From the NCBI GenBank assembly GCA_965230525.1, contig OZ246008.1:3348001-3412000 (forward strand): a stretch of DNA of 64,000 nt, given 5' to 3'. Below are positions 34,609-43,437 of the stretch, one piece after another. The translations under genes and the position numbers were made by a program. The stretch comes from GCA-002733465 sp965230525. Lineage in GTDB: Bacteria > Pseudomonadota > Gammaproteobacteria > Enterobacterales > Kangiellaceae. The notes beneath the pieces are model-generated. The model searched no databases. It was not told the origin of the DNA and saw nothing but the letters and a program-made list of their open reading frames with translations. Numbering within the stretch: the stretch's first letter is position 1; every line of letters begins with the position of its first letter.

Positions 34609-35439
34609 CTATAATTGTTTAGATGCGAGCAGCTGTTGAACATTAGCGCTATAGTTTCGACTCGCTTTGAGTTGTACATTACTACCGAGCTGCACTAAAC
34701 ACTCGCTGTTCTTTAATGATTTTACAGTCTCAATAAAATTAATATTTACCAAGGTAGATTTGTGAATTCGATAAAATATTTTAGGGTCCAATTGGCTCTC
34801 TAGTTTTTTCATGGTTACTCTCACTACATGAGTTTCGCTTTCTGTATGAATACACATATAATCACCTGCTGCGTCTATCCAACGTATGTCATGCGTTAAT
34901 AAAAATACTTTTTCTAAGTTATCATTTTTGATCACTAACTTAGTTTGGTAGGTTGTCGGTAAAGGATTTTCTGACTTAAGCCAATCTTCTAGCTCCGTAA
35001 TACTAATCCCCGATGATTCCCCAAGTGCTTTTAGCAGTCGAAATTTCTCTTGATTGTTAGTTGCCGGTCTACGTTTTTCAAGTAGACGCTCGACGGTCTT
35101 TTTAAGTCGACCTAAATTTGCCGGTTTTAACACATAATCAATTGCATTTACTTCGAAAGCTTGGAGTGCGTATTCTCCATGAGCGCTGACAAAAACGATC
35201 ATTGGCAATACATCAGACTGTAATGCTTGTACAACTTCTAATCCGTTTAAACCGGGTAAATTGAGGTCTAGAAAGAGGACTTCTGGATTAAGTGCGTGAC
35301 ACAGCTGAATCGCCTGATCGCCATCACTTGCTTCACCGATGACATTGATTTCTGGGATATTTGCTAAACGCAATTTAAGCCCTTCAATAGCCAATGGCTC
35401 ATCATCTACGATTAGCGCTGTTAACGGCTCTGACTGCAT
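34609..35439 (-). CDS. LytTR-type response regulator
   Basis: A 276-residue response regulator. The receiver domain spans about 1-125, with the phospho-acceptor D58 in VLFLDLNLPGLNGLEV and the conserved Lys in DYVLKPANL. The C-terminal LytTR DNA-binding domain (about 172-276) includes IRWIDAAGDYMCIHTES and FYRIHKSTLVNINFIE. It lies 33 bases after the sensor kinase gene on the same strand, forming a LytS/LytR-type pair. It sits next to the laminarin locus but has no visible link to it. Confidence 0.93.
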   Translation of the reverse strand: MQSEPLTALIVDDEPLAIEGLKLRLANIPEINVIGEASDGDQAIQLCHALNPEVLFLDLNLPGLNGLEVVQALQSDVLPMIVFVSAHGEYALQAFEVNAIDYVLKPANLGRLKKTVERLLEKRRPATNNQEKFRLLKALGESSGISITELEDWLKSENPLPTTYQTKLVIKNDNLEKVFLLTHDIRWIDAAGDYMCIHTESETHVVRVTMKKLESQLDPKIFYRIHKSTLVNINFIETVKSLKNSECLVQLGSNVQLKASRNYSANVQQLLASKQL

Positions 35440-35472
35440 ATAATTTGTCCTAGTTAGGATTTCTGTTCAAAA

Positions 35473-36615
35473 TTAAGCGGCAACTTTTTTAGTAATTGGG
35501 GTATTGATTTTCACTTGAGTACCACCTTGAGAGTTGGCTAGGATATCAAAAGTGAAGTCTCCGGAAAACATCGCATCTAACCGTTCAGTGGTATTTCGAA
35601 GCCCTATTCCAAATCCCTCGTCCGAAATTTGCTGGCCGTTACCACCTTGGTCGTGAATTTCGATTTGTAATCTTTGCTCTTTTTCATATGCGCGAATTTC
35701 AATTTTCCCGCCATCCTTTGAAGGCTCAATAGCATACTTTATTGCATTCTCAACAATCGGTTGTAATAGCATATAAGGTACATGACAATCGTTTAGTGCT
35801 TTATCGACTGAGAATTCAACTCTAAGCCGCTTACCGAATCGTGCTTTTTCTATGGAAAGATAGAGCTGAAGTAATTCCAGTTCTTTTTGTAACGGGGCGA
35901 CTGCTCGATCTTTGCGATCTAAGGTATATCGAAAGAACTCACAAAGCTTATCTAACATATCATTGGCACGTTCGTTCTCGCTCTTATAAATTAGAGTTGA
36001 TATCGCATTCATAGTATTAAACATAAAATGAGGATTGAGTTGATAGCGGAGCATTTGCAGCTGCGCATCCTTTGCAGCGGTTTCCGCCCTTAGATATTTT
36101 TCATGCTCCTTTTGTAACTTGGTATTGTAAAGCATAATAAAGTAAATGGAGGTCCAGACAAACATTGTCGCCAGCGAAAAAAGCAACCAACCGCCAAATT
36201 CCAACATATTCCATGCTTGATTCCATTGTTGGTTAAAGACAATGACTTTATAAGCACTTAATTTAATCACATTAAATAGAACACCTAAGGTCGAGGCGGA
36301 AAGAAAGCTAAGAAGTATGGTTAATTTAAGCGGTAGATGAACTATATTTTGAATAAATATCCACTGAAAATATGACAAGCTAAACCCGCAGAGGGTTTCA
36401 ATAAAAAGATTAATTAACTGCCCAGTAAGGTTGAAGCCTGGTTCACCAAATTGCGGCCTGACAATCGCAAAAAACACAACCACCATATACCCAAGCCATC
36501 CAGTAAACTGTAAGGTCCAAAATTGTTTTTTTTGCTGCACAAAAGACTGAGAACCTAGCTTTAGGTTATTCGTCATAGTAAGTGGTTCTTTAACCAATGT
36601 AATTGTTCCAAACAA
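35473..36615 (-). CDS. LytS-like membrane histidine kinase
   Basis: A 380-residue sensor kinase of the His_kinase (LytS/YehU) family. Four membrane helices (about 38-54, 66-88, 97-116, 139-164) are followed by a short coiled coil. The phospho-acceptor is H196 in QLNPHFMFNTMNAIST. A HATPase domain follows, with NAIKYA and GFGIGLRNTTERL. No extracellular sensor domain is present, so the signal is read in or near the membrane. An internal ATG at 36576 is a possible alternative start. Confidence 0.9.
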   Translation of the reverse strand: MFGTITLVKEPLTMTNNLKLGSQSFVQQKKQFWTLQFTGWLGYMVVVFFAIVRPQFGEPGFNLTGQLINLFIETLCGFSLSYFQWIFIQNIVHLPLKLTILLSFLSASTLGVLFNVIKLSAYKVIVFNQQWNQAWNMLEFGGWLLFSLATMFVWTSIYFIMLYNTKLQKEHEKYLRAETAAKDAQLQMLRYQLNPHFMFNTMNAISTLIYKSENERANDMLDKLCEFFRYTLDRKDRAVAPLQKELELLQLYLSIEKARFGKRLRVEFSVDKALNDCHVPYMLLQPIVENAIKYAIEPSKDGGKIEIRAYEKEQRLQIEIHDQGGNGQQISDEGFGIGLRNTTERLDAMFSGDFTFDILANSQGGTQVKINTPITKKVAA

Positions 36616-36834
36616 GTAAGATTAAATGCTGAATACTTTATCATAGACTTTACCAGCGAATCACTTTTAGCGATAAAACGGTTTAATTATGCGTCCAAAC
36701 GCACTAAGGATTAAACTATCGTACCGTCAATCAAAGAGAATTGATTTAGAGAAACCTTTGCTTAGCCTTAATCCATAATCTTAGGTTTGGAATTACTGCA
36801 AGCTAAAGTTAATGCCTTTAATTAGTACTTTAAT

Positions 36835-37914
36835 TTAGCTGAAAGGGTTCTTAGGTATAAAAATACTAAAACGACTGCCCTCTCCGACTTTTGACTCTAA
36901 CTCGACTCTACCCTGATGTAACTCGGCAATACGAGTCACAATACTTAAACCCAATCCTGTACCAGTATATTCGTCGTTAGTAAATAATCGTTTGAAAGGC
37001 TTAAAGATTTCTTGCTGGTGTTTTGGTTCGATACCAATACCATTATCCTCGACAACTATTTTTATCTGGTTACCATTCGCTGCCTCAGTTTTAATATTAA
37101 TTTCTGGGTGGTTATGATTGTATTTAATCGAATTATTGATAATATTAAGTAACAGATGATGCATTAACGATCGATGCGCGAAAAGCGATGCAATCGGTTC
37201 GCTTACGTTAAGTGTAAACGACTTTCCACCGAGCTCTTGTAAATCGTCTCTTATATCTTCAATCAACGTCTTAAGGTCAACTTTGTCTAGTTTAGGAGTG
37301 GTGTAGCTCACAGTCAAATAGTCCTTTAAACTATTTACCATCTCTTGCACCGACTGAGTATTTGTCTGTATCGAGTTAAAAAACTTGGACTCTTTTTCGG
37401 TGAGCTCTACCCTTTCACTGATATCTTCTTGTAAAAATGAGGCAAGATGGCCAATTCGCCTTACCGCTCCTTTAAAGTCATGGGATAACATTGAGCAGAA
37501 GGCTTGCATATCTTTATTTCGTTGCTCTAGCTTATTTTGTTGATACTTTCTTTCTATCGCATAAGTACAGACTCTATTTAAAAAGCCAGGTGAAATTTCA
37601 TCCTTTGGAACATAGTCTTGTATTTCGTGACGAAGCAATTCTTTGGCAATATCTAAATCATCCAAACTGCTTAATACTACAATTGGCGATTCGCATTTTA
37701 ATTCGGTGAGATATTCTACAGTATCGGTAATTGTCGAATCAGGCAAACTTAAATCAAACAAAATAACGTCAAACAGTTGGGCTTTAATTTCATGGTTCGC
37801 TTGCGCAAGACTTTTTGCATGAGTGACATTGGATACACCATTATCAAAACCAAGGAGTGCCGAACGAATCAATTCATAATGATCTTCGTTATCTTCTACT
37901 AATAAAATATTCAT
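36835..37914 (-). CDS. Response regulator-histidine kinase hybrid (REC-HisKA-HATPase)
   Basis: A 359-residue soluble protein. The receiver domain spans about 1-120, with acceptor D54 in ILFDLSLPDS. A coiled coil leads to HisKA with H145 in SMLSHDFKGAVRRIGHL, and then HATPase (NIINNSIKYN, DNGIGIEP, GTGLGLSIV). With the kinase in front and the receiver at the N-terminus, it probably takes a phosphate signal from the upstream genes and passes it on. It is the last gene of the four-gene unit that begins with the ethylene-receptor-like protein; the gap to the previous gene is 33 bases. Confidence 0.88.
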   Translation of the reverse strand: MNILLVEDNEDHYELIRSALLGFDNGVSNVTHAKSLAQANHEIKAQLFDVILFDLSLPDSTITDTVEYLTELKCESPIVVLSSLDDLDIAKELLRHEIQDYVPKDEISPGFLNRVCTYAIERKYQQNKLEQRNKDMQAFCSMLSHDFKGAVRRIGHLASFLQEDISERVELTEKESKFFNSIQTNTQSVQEMVNSLKDYLTVSYTTPKLDKVDLKTLIEDIRDDLQELGGKSFTLNVSEPIASLFAHRSLMHHLLLNIINNSIKYNHNHPEINIKTEAANGNQIKIVVEDNGIGIEPKHQQEIFKPFKRLFTNDEYTGTGLGLSIVTRIAELHQGRVELESKVGEGSRFSIFIPKNPFS

Positions 37915-37947
37915 GTAATCTTGTGATTCTCTAGGTCCAGTGATTGG

Positions 37948-38373
37948 TTATTTGACCGCCCATGCAAAATTTAATTGCTCAAGCGTTTTAATTAAAACCT
38001 CTTGCTCAACAGGCTTATTAAGATAGGCATTGGCGCCGCTTTGTAAACAACTTTCCACTTCTTGATCGATGGTGGAAGTGGTAACCATAACTACTTTAAT
38101 ATCGTTCATTTGAGCGTTTTTTCGTATTTTCTTAAGGGTTTCTATTCCATCTAGAACCGGCATGCGCATATCCAGAAATACCAAGTGTGGTAGACTTGCG
38201 TTGTTGTCTTCTTCTGCAAGTTTATCTTCTAGTTTCTCCAACGCTTTATGGCCGTTCTCTGCATAGCTAAGCTTATATTTAACCGTGAGCACACTCATTA
38301 TTTCAGAAAGCAGTTCGGCATGGTCTGAATTATCTTCTACGATTAGGATGGATAGCGAATCAACTGGGTTCAT
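37948..38373 (-). CDS. Single-domain response regulator (Rcp1-like)
   Basis: About 141 residues, receiver domain only, with acceptor D68 in HLVFLDMRMPVLDG, an acidic pocket in ILIVEDNSDH and the conserved Lys in AYLNKPVEQ. The start at 38373 is preferred because it places the gene 11 bases after the kinase stop; an in-frame start at 38424 would overlap the kinase by 40 bases. Long-helix receivers of this Rcp1 type partner phytochrome-like and ethylene-receptor-like kinases. It has no output domain, so it acts as a phosphate shuttle or by protein contact. Confidence 0.88.
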   Translation of the reverse strand: MNPVDSLSILIVEDNSDHAELLSEIMSVLTVKYKLSYAENGHKALEKLEDKLAEEDNNASLPHLVFLDMRMPVLDGIETLKKIRKNAQMNDIKVVMVTTSTIDQEVESCLQSGANAYLNKPVEQEVLIKTLEQLNFAWAVK

Positions 38374-38384
38374 ATAACCTACTT

Positions 38385-39800
38385 CTAATTGGTTTGTTTG
38401 TTTGGGAACAATAAACTGAAACAACTACCCTCTCCAGGTGTAGAGTTCAGCTGTATAACGCCATTATGTTTATCTAACACCGCTTTCACTATCGCTAGGC
38501 CGAGCCCCGAACCTTCTCTAGTTGAAGCTCGCTCAAAGAGATTAAAAATACGTTGTTGATCTTTTTCTTGTATACCTACACCATTGTCTTGAAATTCTAA
38601 CTTAACACCTTCTTCATAGGGCTTAGTAGAAATACTTATTTTGGTAACACTGTCAGGCTTACTATAGTTAATTGCATTAACCACAAGGTTGTTTATACAT
38701 AAACCAATTAGTCGTTCGTTACCAAACACTGGCAACAATGGCTCTTTTAACTCAATGACCGCTTCGCTATCCTCAATAATTTTTTCCAATTGAGCGAGCT
38801 GAGAGACAATCAGAACTTCAGTGTTGATTGATGACTTATCAAGATCTCGAGTTAATACGCGAGAAATTTCTAATAAATCAGACAGCATCGTTTGCATTTC
38901 TTTTACATTTTGCAAAACACGATCAAACTTATGGCTCTGCTTCTCATTTATATTTGCTTTCAAATCATTAAATAGGCTCTTAGTAAACCCGCCTATCGTT
39001 ACCAGCGGCGCTTTTAAATCGTGCGAAACCGTGTAGACAAACTGTTGCATATCTTTGTGCTTTGACTTTAGTTTTTCATTCGCGCTTTCTAACGCACTGG
39101 TTAATTTAATCGCAGAATGCTTTTCTTGAGAAAGATCCTCCATTAAATTAACCAATACTTTTTTCGAAGAAATCAGTGATTGCTCTCGAGACATCAACGA
39201 CTCATTAAGCTTATTCATTACTGCGATTCGCCGTTTATTCTCACGATAGTTAAACCCAATCACTATTAAAAAAATCGCTGCAACTAATGAAACATTGACG
39301 CTTACTACTGTGGCGAGTTTTTTCTTCATTAATTGATTTAGGCCTTTGGCAAGCACGATACTTTGTTGCTGGATTTCATCCAAGGTATCAACCATTCTAT
39401 TAGTCCAAGCCTCAAGTTGAAATTGGTAACCATCACTCGTACTCTCTGATTGTTCTTTAGAATATTGCTCATTTAAGCGCCGAAAATATTCTTCCTTAGC
39501 GTGCCATTTTTTCCAATCAATTAGGTCAGCATAAAGTTTGGCCTTAAGACCAATTTGTTGGTCAATTTTTAACATTTCGCTATCAATGAGCTGTGTTAAC
39601 TCACTCAAGTCTGCATCGACCGTTTGAAGATTGGTAAGTTGTTTTTGAAGCTGATAACGTAAGCGACCACGCTGTTCAAGCTGGGTACTGATTAGGTCAA
39701 GATGGCCGATCAATTCACTAATGCTAATAAACGCTTTATGATTGTATAAAACCAATGCAGTAGCGAGTGAGAGCGTAAGTATATAGACCAAAATCTTCAT
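38385..39800 (-). CDS. Membrane histidine kinase of the ethylene-receptor-like unit
   Basis: A 471-residue kinase. Helix 1 (about 2-19) and helix 2 (about 162-183) bracket a 140-residue helical periplasmic domain. Coiled coil follows, then HisKA with H260 in YTVSHDLKAPLVTIGGF and HATPase with NLVVNAINYS, DNGVGIQ and GSGLGLAIV. It is 6 bases downstream of the ethylene-receptor-like gene. The two proteins may form one receptor complex through their membrane and coiled-coil parts. What the periplasmic domain senses is unknown. Confidence 0.9.
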   Translation of the reverse strand: MKILVYILTLSLATALVLYNHKAFISISELIGHLDLISTQLEQRGRLRYQLQKQLTNLQTVDADLSELTQLIDSEMLKIDQQIGLKAKLYADLIDWKKWHAKEEYFRRLNEQYSKEQSESTSDGYQFQLEAWTNRMVDTLDEIQQQSIVLAKGLNQLMKKKLATVVSVNVSLVAAIFLIVIGFNYRENKRRIAVMNKLNESLMSREQSLISSKKVLVNLMEDLSQEKHSAIKLTSALESANEKLKSKHKDMQQFVYTVSHDLKAPLVTIGGFTKSLFNDLKANINEKQSHKFDRVLQNVKEMQTMLSDLLEISRVLTRDLDKSSINTEVLIVSQLAQLEKIIEDSEAVIELKEPLLPVFGNERLIGLCINNLVVNAINYSKPDSVTKISISTKPYEEGVKLEFQDNGVGIQEKDQQRIFNLFERASTREGSGLGLAIVKAVLDKHNGVIQLNSTPGEGSCFSLLFPNKQTN

Positions 39801-39806
39801 AAAGTA

Positions 39807-40361
39807 TTAAGACTCACTGAAGTACTTAGGCTCTCTGTTTAGTTCTATTAGCAGTTTGTTCACTTCTTCTTTAAGCTCAAAAATCTTTTCTTCGCGACGC
39901 GTCGCGACATCAAAGACTACTTGCATTTCTTCCTTTTCTGCTTCAACTCTTGCTAAGTTCTCTTTGGTTTCCAACAAGGACTGTTGAATTCCAGGGAGAG
40001 TGATGAGATGCGGGAGTTTTGGCACTAACACCGCGGCTGTCATCAATGAAACGATTGCTGTTAACGCTTTTAGCCAGCCTTGTTGCTCATAAAGCGGATT
40101 CCAAGTGACATAAATGGCGACCAAATGAGTGGTACCACACAAGAATATGAATGCAACGAATAGCGCGATGATCTCCGGGTATGGAATCACTTTTTTCTGC
40201 TTCAGTAAAAATATCCCCAACACAACCGGTATCGCATAGTAAGCCAAAGCAATAACAGCATCGGCTACCACATGAGTCCATAAAATTTCAGGCCGCCAAA
40301 GGTAACAATGGCCATGCGGCATGAAGCTAGGATCTACCAATGATTTTAACCATTCATCCAT
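39807..40361 (-). CDS. Ethylene-receptor-type (ETR1-like) membrane sensor without kinase
   Basis: A 184-residue protein. Residues about 14-120 form three membrane helices matching the ethylene-binding domain of plant ETR1 and cyanobacterial Slr1212. Every residue known to matter for copper and ethylene binding is present with exact spacing: D34, Y41, I44-P45 in DAVIALAYYAIP, and I72, C75, H79 in IFLCGTTH (ETR1 D25, Y32, P36, I62, C65, H69). The N-terminal MPHGHCYLWRPE is typical of bacterial homologues. Residues about 128-178 are a coiled coil. There is no kinase on the chain; the next gene, 6 bases on, supplies one. The ribosome site is GAGGAG. Confidence 0.9.
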   Translation of the reverse strand: MDEWLKSLVDPSFMPHGHCYLWRPEILWTHVVADAVIALAYYAIPVVLGIFLLKQKKVIPYPEIIALFVAFIFLCGTTHLVAIYVTWNPLYEQQGWLKALTAIVSLMTAAVLVPKLPHLITLPGIQQSLLETKENLARVEAEKEEMQVVFDVATRREEKIFELKEEVNKLLIELNREPKYFSES

Positions 40362-40545
40362 ATCAAGCTCCTCAGAGAGTGTTGTAGTCGGCCAACTACT
40401 TATATGAACCGAACTTGCGAATTAAACTCAATTCCATTTAGTATAGCCTTGATTCGCGGGCTTCACCGTGTTTTCGAAATTATTCGAATGGGACGATAAT
40501 CCGACCATATTCTATAAAATCAGTCGCAAAAAAAAGGGTTAAACT

Positions 40546-41172
40546 ATGTGTGGGCGATTTAATGTTATTGATGATCCAATCACTCAATCCATTATGGATT
40601 TATTGGGTATTGAGTTTGAGATCTCGACTAATGATAACGTCTGTCCGAGTGAATTAACCAGCAGCCTCACCATGCATGAAGGATCGCCAGTGCAAGTTAA
40701 TGCTCATTGGGGAATAAAGCCCGATTGGGCGAATAAGCTTTTAATCAATGCACAGTCTGAAACGGTCGCACAAAAACGTACTTTTAAACAAGCCTTTCTT
40801 AGCAGTCGTTGTCTAATTCCTATATCGGGTTGGTATGAATGGAAAAGTGATGATAGCGGTACGAAACAAAAGTACCTGTTTAGTAATGACGATCAAGCAA
40901 TGTTTATGGCCGCAATCTTGTTCGAGAAAAAACAGCAAGATTCAGAACCTGTAATGCTTGACCTATTTGGTGAGCCTGCCACTAAACCATCGGCAGATAT
41001 TGAATATGTTTCTCTGACCACACGCGCAAATTCGAAGTGCTCCCCCATTCACTCAAGAATGCCATTAATCATTCCCAATAACAGGCTGCTTGACTGGATT
41101 GGGCCTAATACTGATAAGGCGATTGAGCTCTTACATGCTGATATTAGAGATTTAACAGTTGATAGAGTGTGA
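40546..41172 (+). CDS. SRAP (YedK/HMCES) family protein
   Basis: A 208-residue SOS-response-associated-peptidase-fold protein that forms a stable covalent link to abasic sites in single-stranded DNA. The nucleophile Cys2 is exposed after Met removal (MCGRFNV). Other conserved parts are INAQSETV, SSRCLIPISGWYEW and the His in PIHSRMPLII. The family motif usually reads NARSET; here Gln replaces Arg. Slightly shorter than E. coli YedK (222). It stands alone, and no LexA box is obvious upstream. Confidence 0.9.
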   Translation: MCGRFNVIDDPITQSIMDLLGIEFEISTNDNVCPSELTSSLTMHEGSPVQVNAHWGIKPDWANKLLINAQSETVAQKRTFKQAFLSSRCLIPISGWYEWKSDDSGTKQKYLFSNDDQAMFMAAILFEKKQQDSEPVMLDLFGEPATKPSADIEYVSLTTRANSKCSPIHSRMPLIIPNNRLLDWIGPNTDKAIELLHADIRDLTVDRV

Positions 41173-41264
41173 TTTTATCTCTCGCTCACCTGATAATTCA
41201 TCGCCAGAGGTAATTTTAATTAGGACTATTTTGAATCGGCAATAGGTTTTGAAGTGTATAAAAT

Positions 41265-41377
41265 GGAGGCGGCCCTACCAGCCACATCCCGGCACATGAG
41301 TCGATTGTTACCGTTGCTCCCTTCCGGGCCTGGCGGAGTTCACAATTTATCATTGCGGGAGGACCAATAGGGCCACC
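41265..41377 (-). ncRNA. ffs: Signal recognition particle RNA, 4.5S type
   Basis: The minus strand folds as one long hairpin: GGTGGCCCTATTGGTCCTCC at the 5' end pairs with GGCTGGTAGGGCCGCC at the 3' end. The apical GGAA tetraloop sits in CAGGCCCGGAAGGGAGCA, the Ffh-binding core, and GTGCCGGGATG occupies the expected 3' internal loop. About 113 nt, the bacterial short SRP RNA size. It lies downstream of the tRNA-Ser repeats on the same strand. Confidence 0.93.
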
Positions 41378-41429
41378 ATTATGACTTTATGTTGAATTTT
41401 ACTTAAATTTTCAACATTTCTTACTAAAG

Positions 41430-41868
41430 AAATCCCTCTCGAATCAAACAACTGAGTTTAAAACTTGATTGTCTGGTTCATTAATCTCATGGCCAACAAA
41501 TCTGGCGGTGAGAGAGGGATTATTCGTATCATCCTGATACTCACCTCTATGAGGCCAGCTATGCTGTTCTAAATCGTTCCCGACGATTTAGTCAAACCCT
41601 CTTTTCGGGTTCAAATCCCTCTCGAATCAAACAACTGAGTTTAAAACTTGATTGTCTGGTTCATTTATCTCATGGCCAACAAATCTGGCGGTGAGAGAGG
41701 GATTATTCGTATCATCCTGATACTCACCTCTATGAGGCCAGCTATGCTGTTCTAAATCGTTCCCGACGATTTAGTCAAACCCTCTTTTCGGGTTCAAATC
41801 CCTCTCGAATCAAACAACTGAGTTTAAAACTTGATTGTCTGGTTCATTTATCTCATGGCCAACAAATC
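41430..41868 (-). repeat. 183-bp tandem repeats copying the tRNA-Ser 3' end (rtT-like)
   Basis: Directly downstream of tRNA-Ser(GGA), a 183-bp unit is repeated about 2.4 times. A 19-nt segment equal to the mature tRNA 3' end with CCA (AATCCCTCTCTCACCGCCA, minus strand) occurs at 41869-41887 (the tRNA itself), 41686-41704 and 41503-41521, exactly 183 apart. The repeat is almost identical between copies. Each unit can form hairpins at GTATCA/TGATAC (41526-41540), CTAAATCGT/ACGATTTAG (41569-41591) and AACCC/GGGTT (41595-41611). E. coli tyrT has the same design: about 178-bp repeats, each carrying the last 19 bp of the tRNA, which yield rtT RNA. Confidence 0.88.
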
Positions 41869-41958
41869 TGGCGGTGAGAGAGGGATTCGAACCCTCGATA
41901 GGTGTTAACCTATACACGCTTTCCAGGCGTGCTCCTTCAGCCACTCGGACACCTCACC
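41869..41958 (-). tRNA. tRNA-Ser (anticodon GGA)
   Basis: A 90-nt class II tRNA with a long variable arm. The acceptor GGTGAGG pairs with CTCACC followed by G-CCA, encoded in the gene. The anticodon loop is CTGGAAA. The T arm reads GAGGGTTCGAATCCCTC. It closely matches gammaproteobacterial tRNA-Ser(GGA), which reads UCC and UCU codons. Confidence 0.96.
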
Positions 41959-42182
41959 ACATTGTTTCTCAACAAAGCTCGATTAGATGAAGAGAACTTC
42001 AGGGCCTATTCAACTTTGAGGCGCGTAGGTTAAACAAAATTACCCCCGATAGCAATCCCACAAAACAGTTTTTTTTGAGGAATATCGACTATAATTAATT
42101 AATCGCTAAGATTGGCGTGCATAAACTCCTAACAATAATAAAAATCACTTAATTAAGAGATACTTAAAGAGACACTTATTTA

Positions 42183-43313
42183 ATGGATATCAAGCTATTA
42201 CTTCGCCTTATGGCAGAAAAAAATGCCTCAGATTTATTTTTTAGTACGGGTGCTCCCCCCCACATGAAAATTGAGGGGGTATCTACGCCTATGGGGCAAG
42301 GCGCTTTACCGCCAGGAGCCATAAAAAATATAGCCTATGAGCTAATGACACAAAAGCAAATAGATGAATTCGAAGAAGAGTGGGAGCAAAACTTTGCCAT
42401 TTCTGTTGAAGATATAGGTCGTTTTCGCGTCAATGTGTTTATGCAACGCGGTGAAGTTGGCATGGTCATGCGGCATATCAAGTCGGACATTCCCGATCTG
42501 ACCAAATTAAGACTTCCCAACACCATTGCCAAATTGGTGATGGAACGATCGGGTTTGGTGCTTATTTGCGGTCCAACGGGCTCAGGAAAATCAACCACTT
42601 TGGCTGCAATGATTGACTACCGTAATCGACGAGATACCAGTCATATCTTAACCATTGAAGATCCTATCGAATTTATGCACGAGCATAAACTTTCAATTAT
42701 TGACCAACGCGAAATTGGTGTTGATACCAAGAGTTATCACCATGCCTTGAAAAACGCGATGCGTGAAGCGCCCGATCTAATTTTGATTGGCGAAATTCGT
42801 GATGAGGAGGCGATGCATTATGCGCTTAGCTATGCCCAAACGGGGCATTTATGTTTGGCTACCATTCATGGTAATAACTCGAAGCAAGTACTCGAGCGTA
42901 TTCGCAATATGGTGCCTAAAGAACAGCGTTCATCTTTGATGAAAGAGCTTTCTAGCGTGCTTAAAGGTATCGTTTCACAAAGGTTGGTAATGAGTCAGGA
43001 CGGCAAACGTGTAGCTGCATTAGAAATATTGATGAAAGCACCTGACTTACAAGAAATCATCCAAAAAGGTAACTTGGAAGAACTGAAAAAAGCCATTGAA
43101 AAACATCATATGGATGGCATGATGTCATTTGACCAATCTCTGTTCAGTCTATACAAGGACGGAGTAATTACTAAAGACGATGCGCTCAGGTTTGCGGAAT
43201 CTAGAACCGATTTAAGTTTACAAATGAGATTATCAGAAAGTGGCGGTTCACCGGTTGCGCCCTCTTCTCCCAGCAAGCCAAAAGGTCAACCCAGTTTTAA
43301 TACCAAACTATAG
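42183..43313 (+). CDS. pilU: Type IV pilus retraction ATPase PilU
   Basis: A 376-residue hexameric ATPase of the PilT/PilU group. Walker A GPTGSGKST (about residues 130-138), Asp box ILTIEDPIEFMHEH, Walker B DLILIGEIRD and His box TGHLCLATIHG are all present. ASDLFFSTG at the start and the C-terminal extension past the core fit PilU rather than PilT. It helps PilT retract pili under load. pilT is not adjacent here. Confidence 0.92.
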   Translation: MDIKLLLRLMAEKNASDLFFSTGAPPHMKIEGVSTPMGQGALPPGAIKNIAYELMTQKQIDEFEEEWEQNFAISVEDIGRFRVNVFMQRGEVGMVMRHIKSDIPDLTKLRLPNTIAKLVMERSGLVLICGPTGSGKSTTLAAMIDYRNRRDTSHILTIEDPIEFMHEHKLSIIDQREIGVDTKSYHHALKNAMREAPDLILIGEIRDEEAMHYALSYAQTGHLCLATIHGNNSKQVLERIRNMVPKEQRSSLMKELSSVLKGIVSQRLVMSQDGKRVAALEILMKAPDLQEIIQKGNLEELKKAIEKHHMDGMMSFDQSLFSLYKDGVITKDDALRFAESRTDLSLQMRLSESGGSPVAPSSPSKPKGQPSFNTKL

Positions 43314-43336
43314 CCTGCCGCTAATATACAACCAGG

Positions 43337-43365
43337 GCACTCAGTATTTTCGCTGAGTGCTACTA
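43337..43365 (+). terminator. Hairpin after pilU
   Basis: GCACTCAG (43337-43344) pairs with CTGAGTGC (43353-43360), with an 8-base loop, 24 bases after the pilU stop. It lies between convergent pilU and nadA; only a weak T-rich stretch follows. Confidence 0.5.
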
Positions 43366-43437
43366 TAAAGTTTTACTTACCATTTAAAATCAGATTTTCG
43401 GTCTAAAAAATCAGACTCACTTTTTATAGAATCAGAC

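Noticed and set aside
41430..41868. CRISPR array
   Set aside because: The 183-bp units are near-identical throughout, with no repeat-spacer alternation and no cas genes. They are explained by the tRNA-derived tandem duplication.
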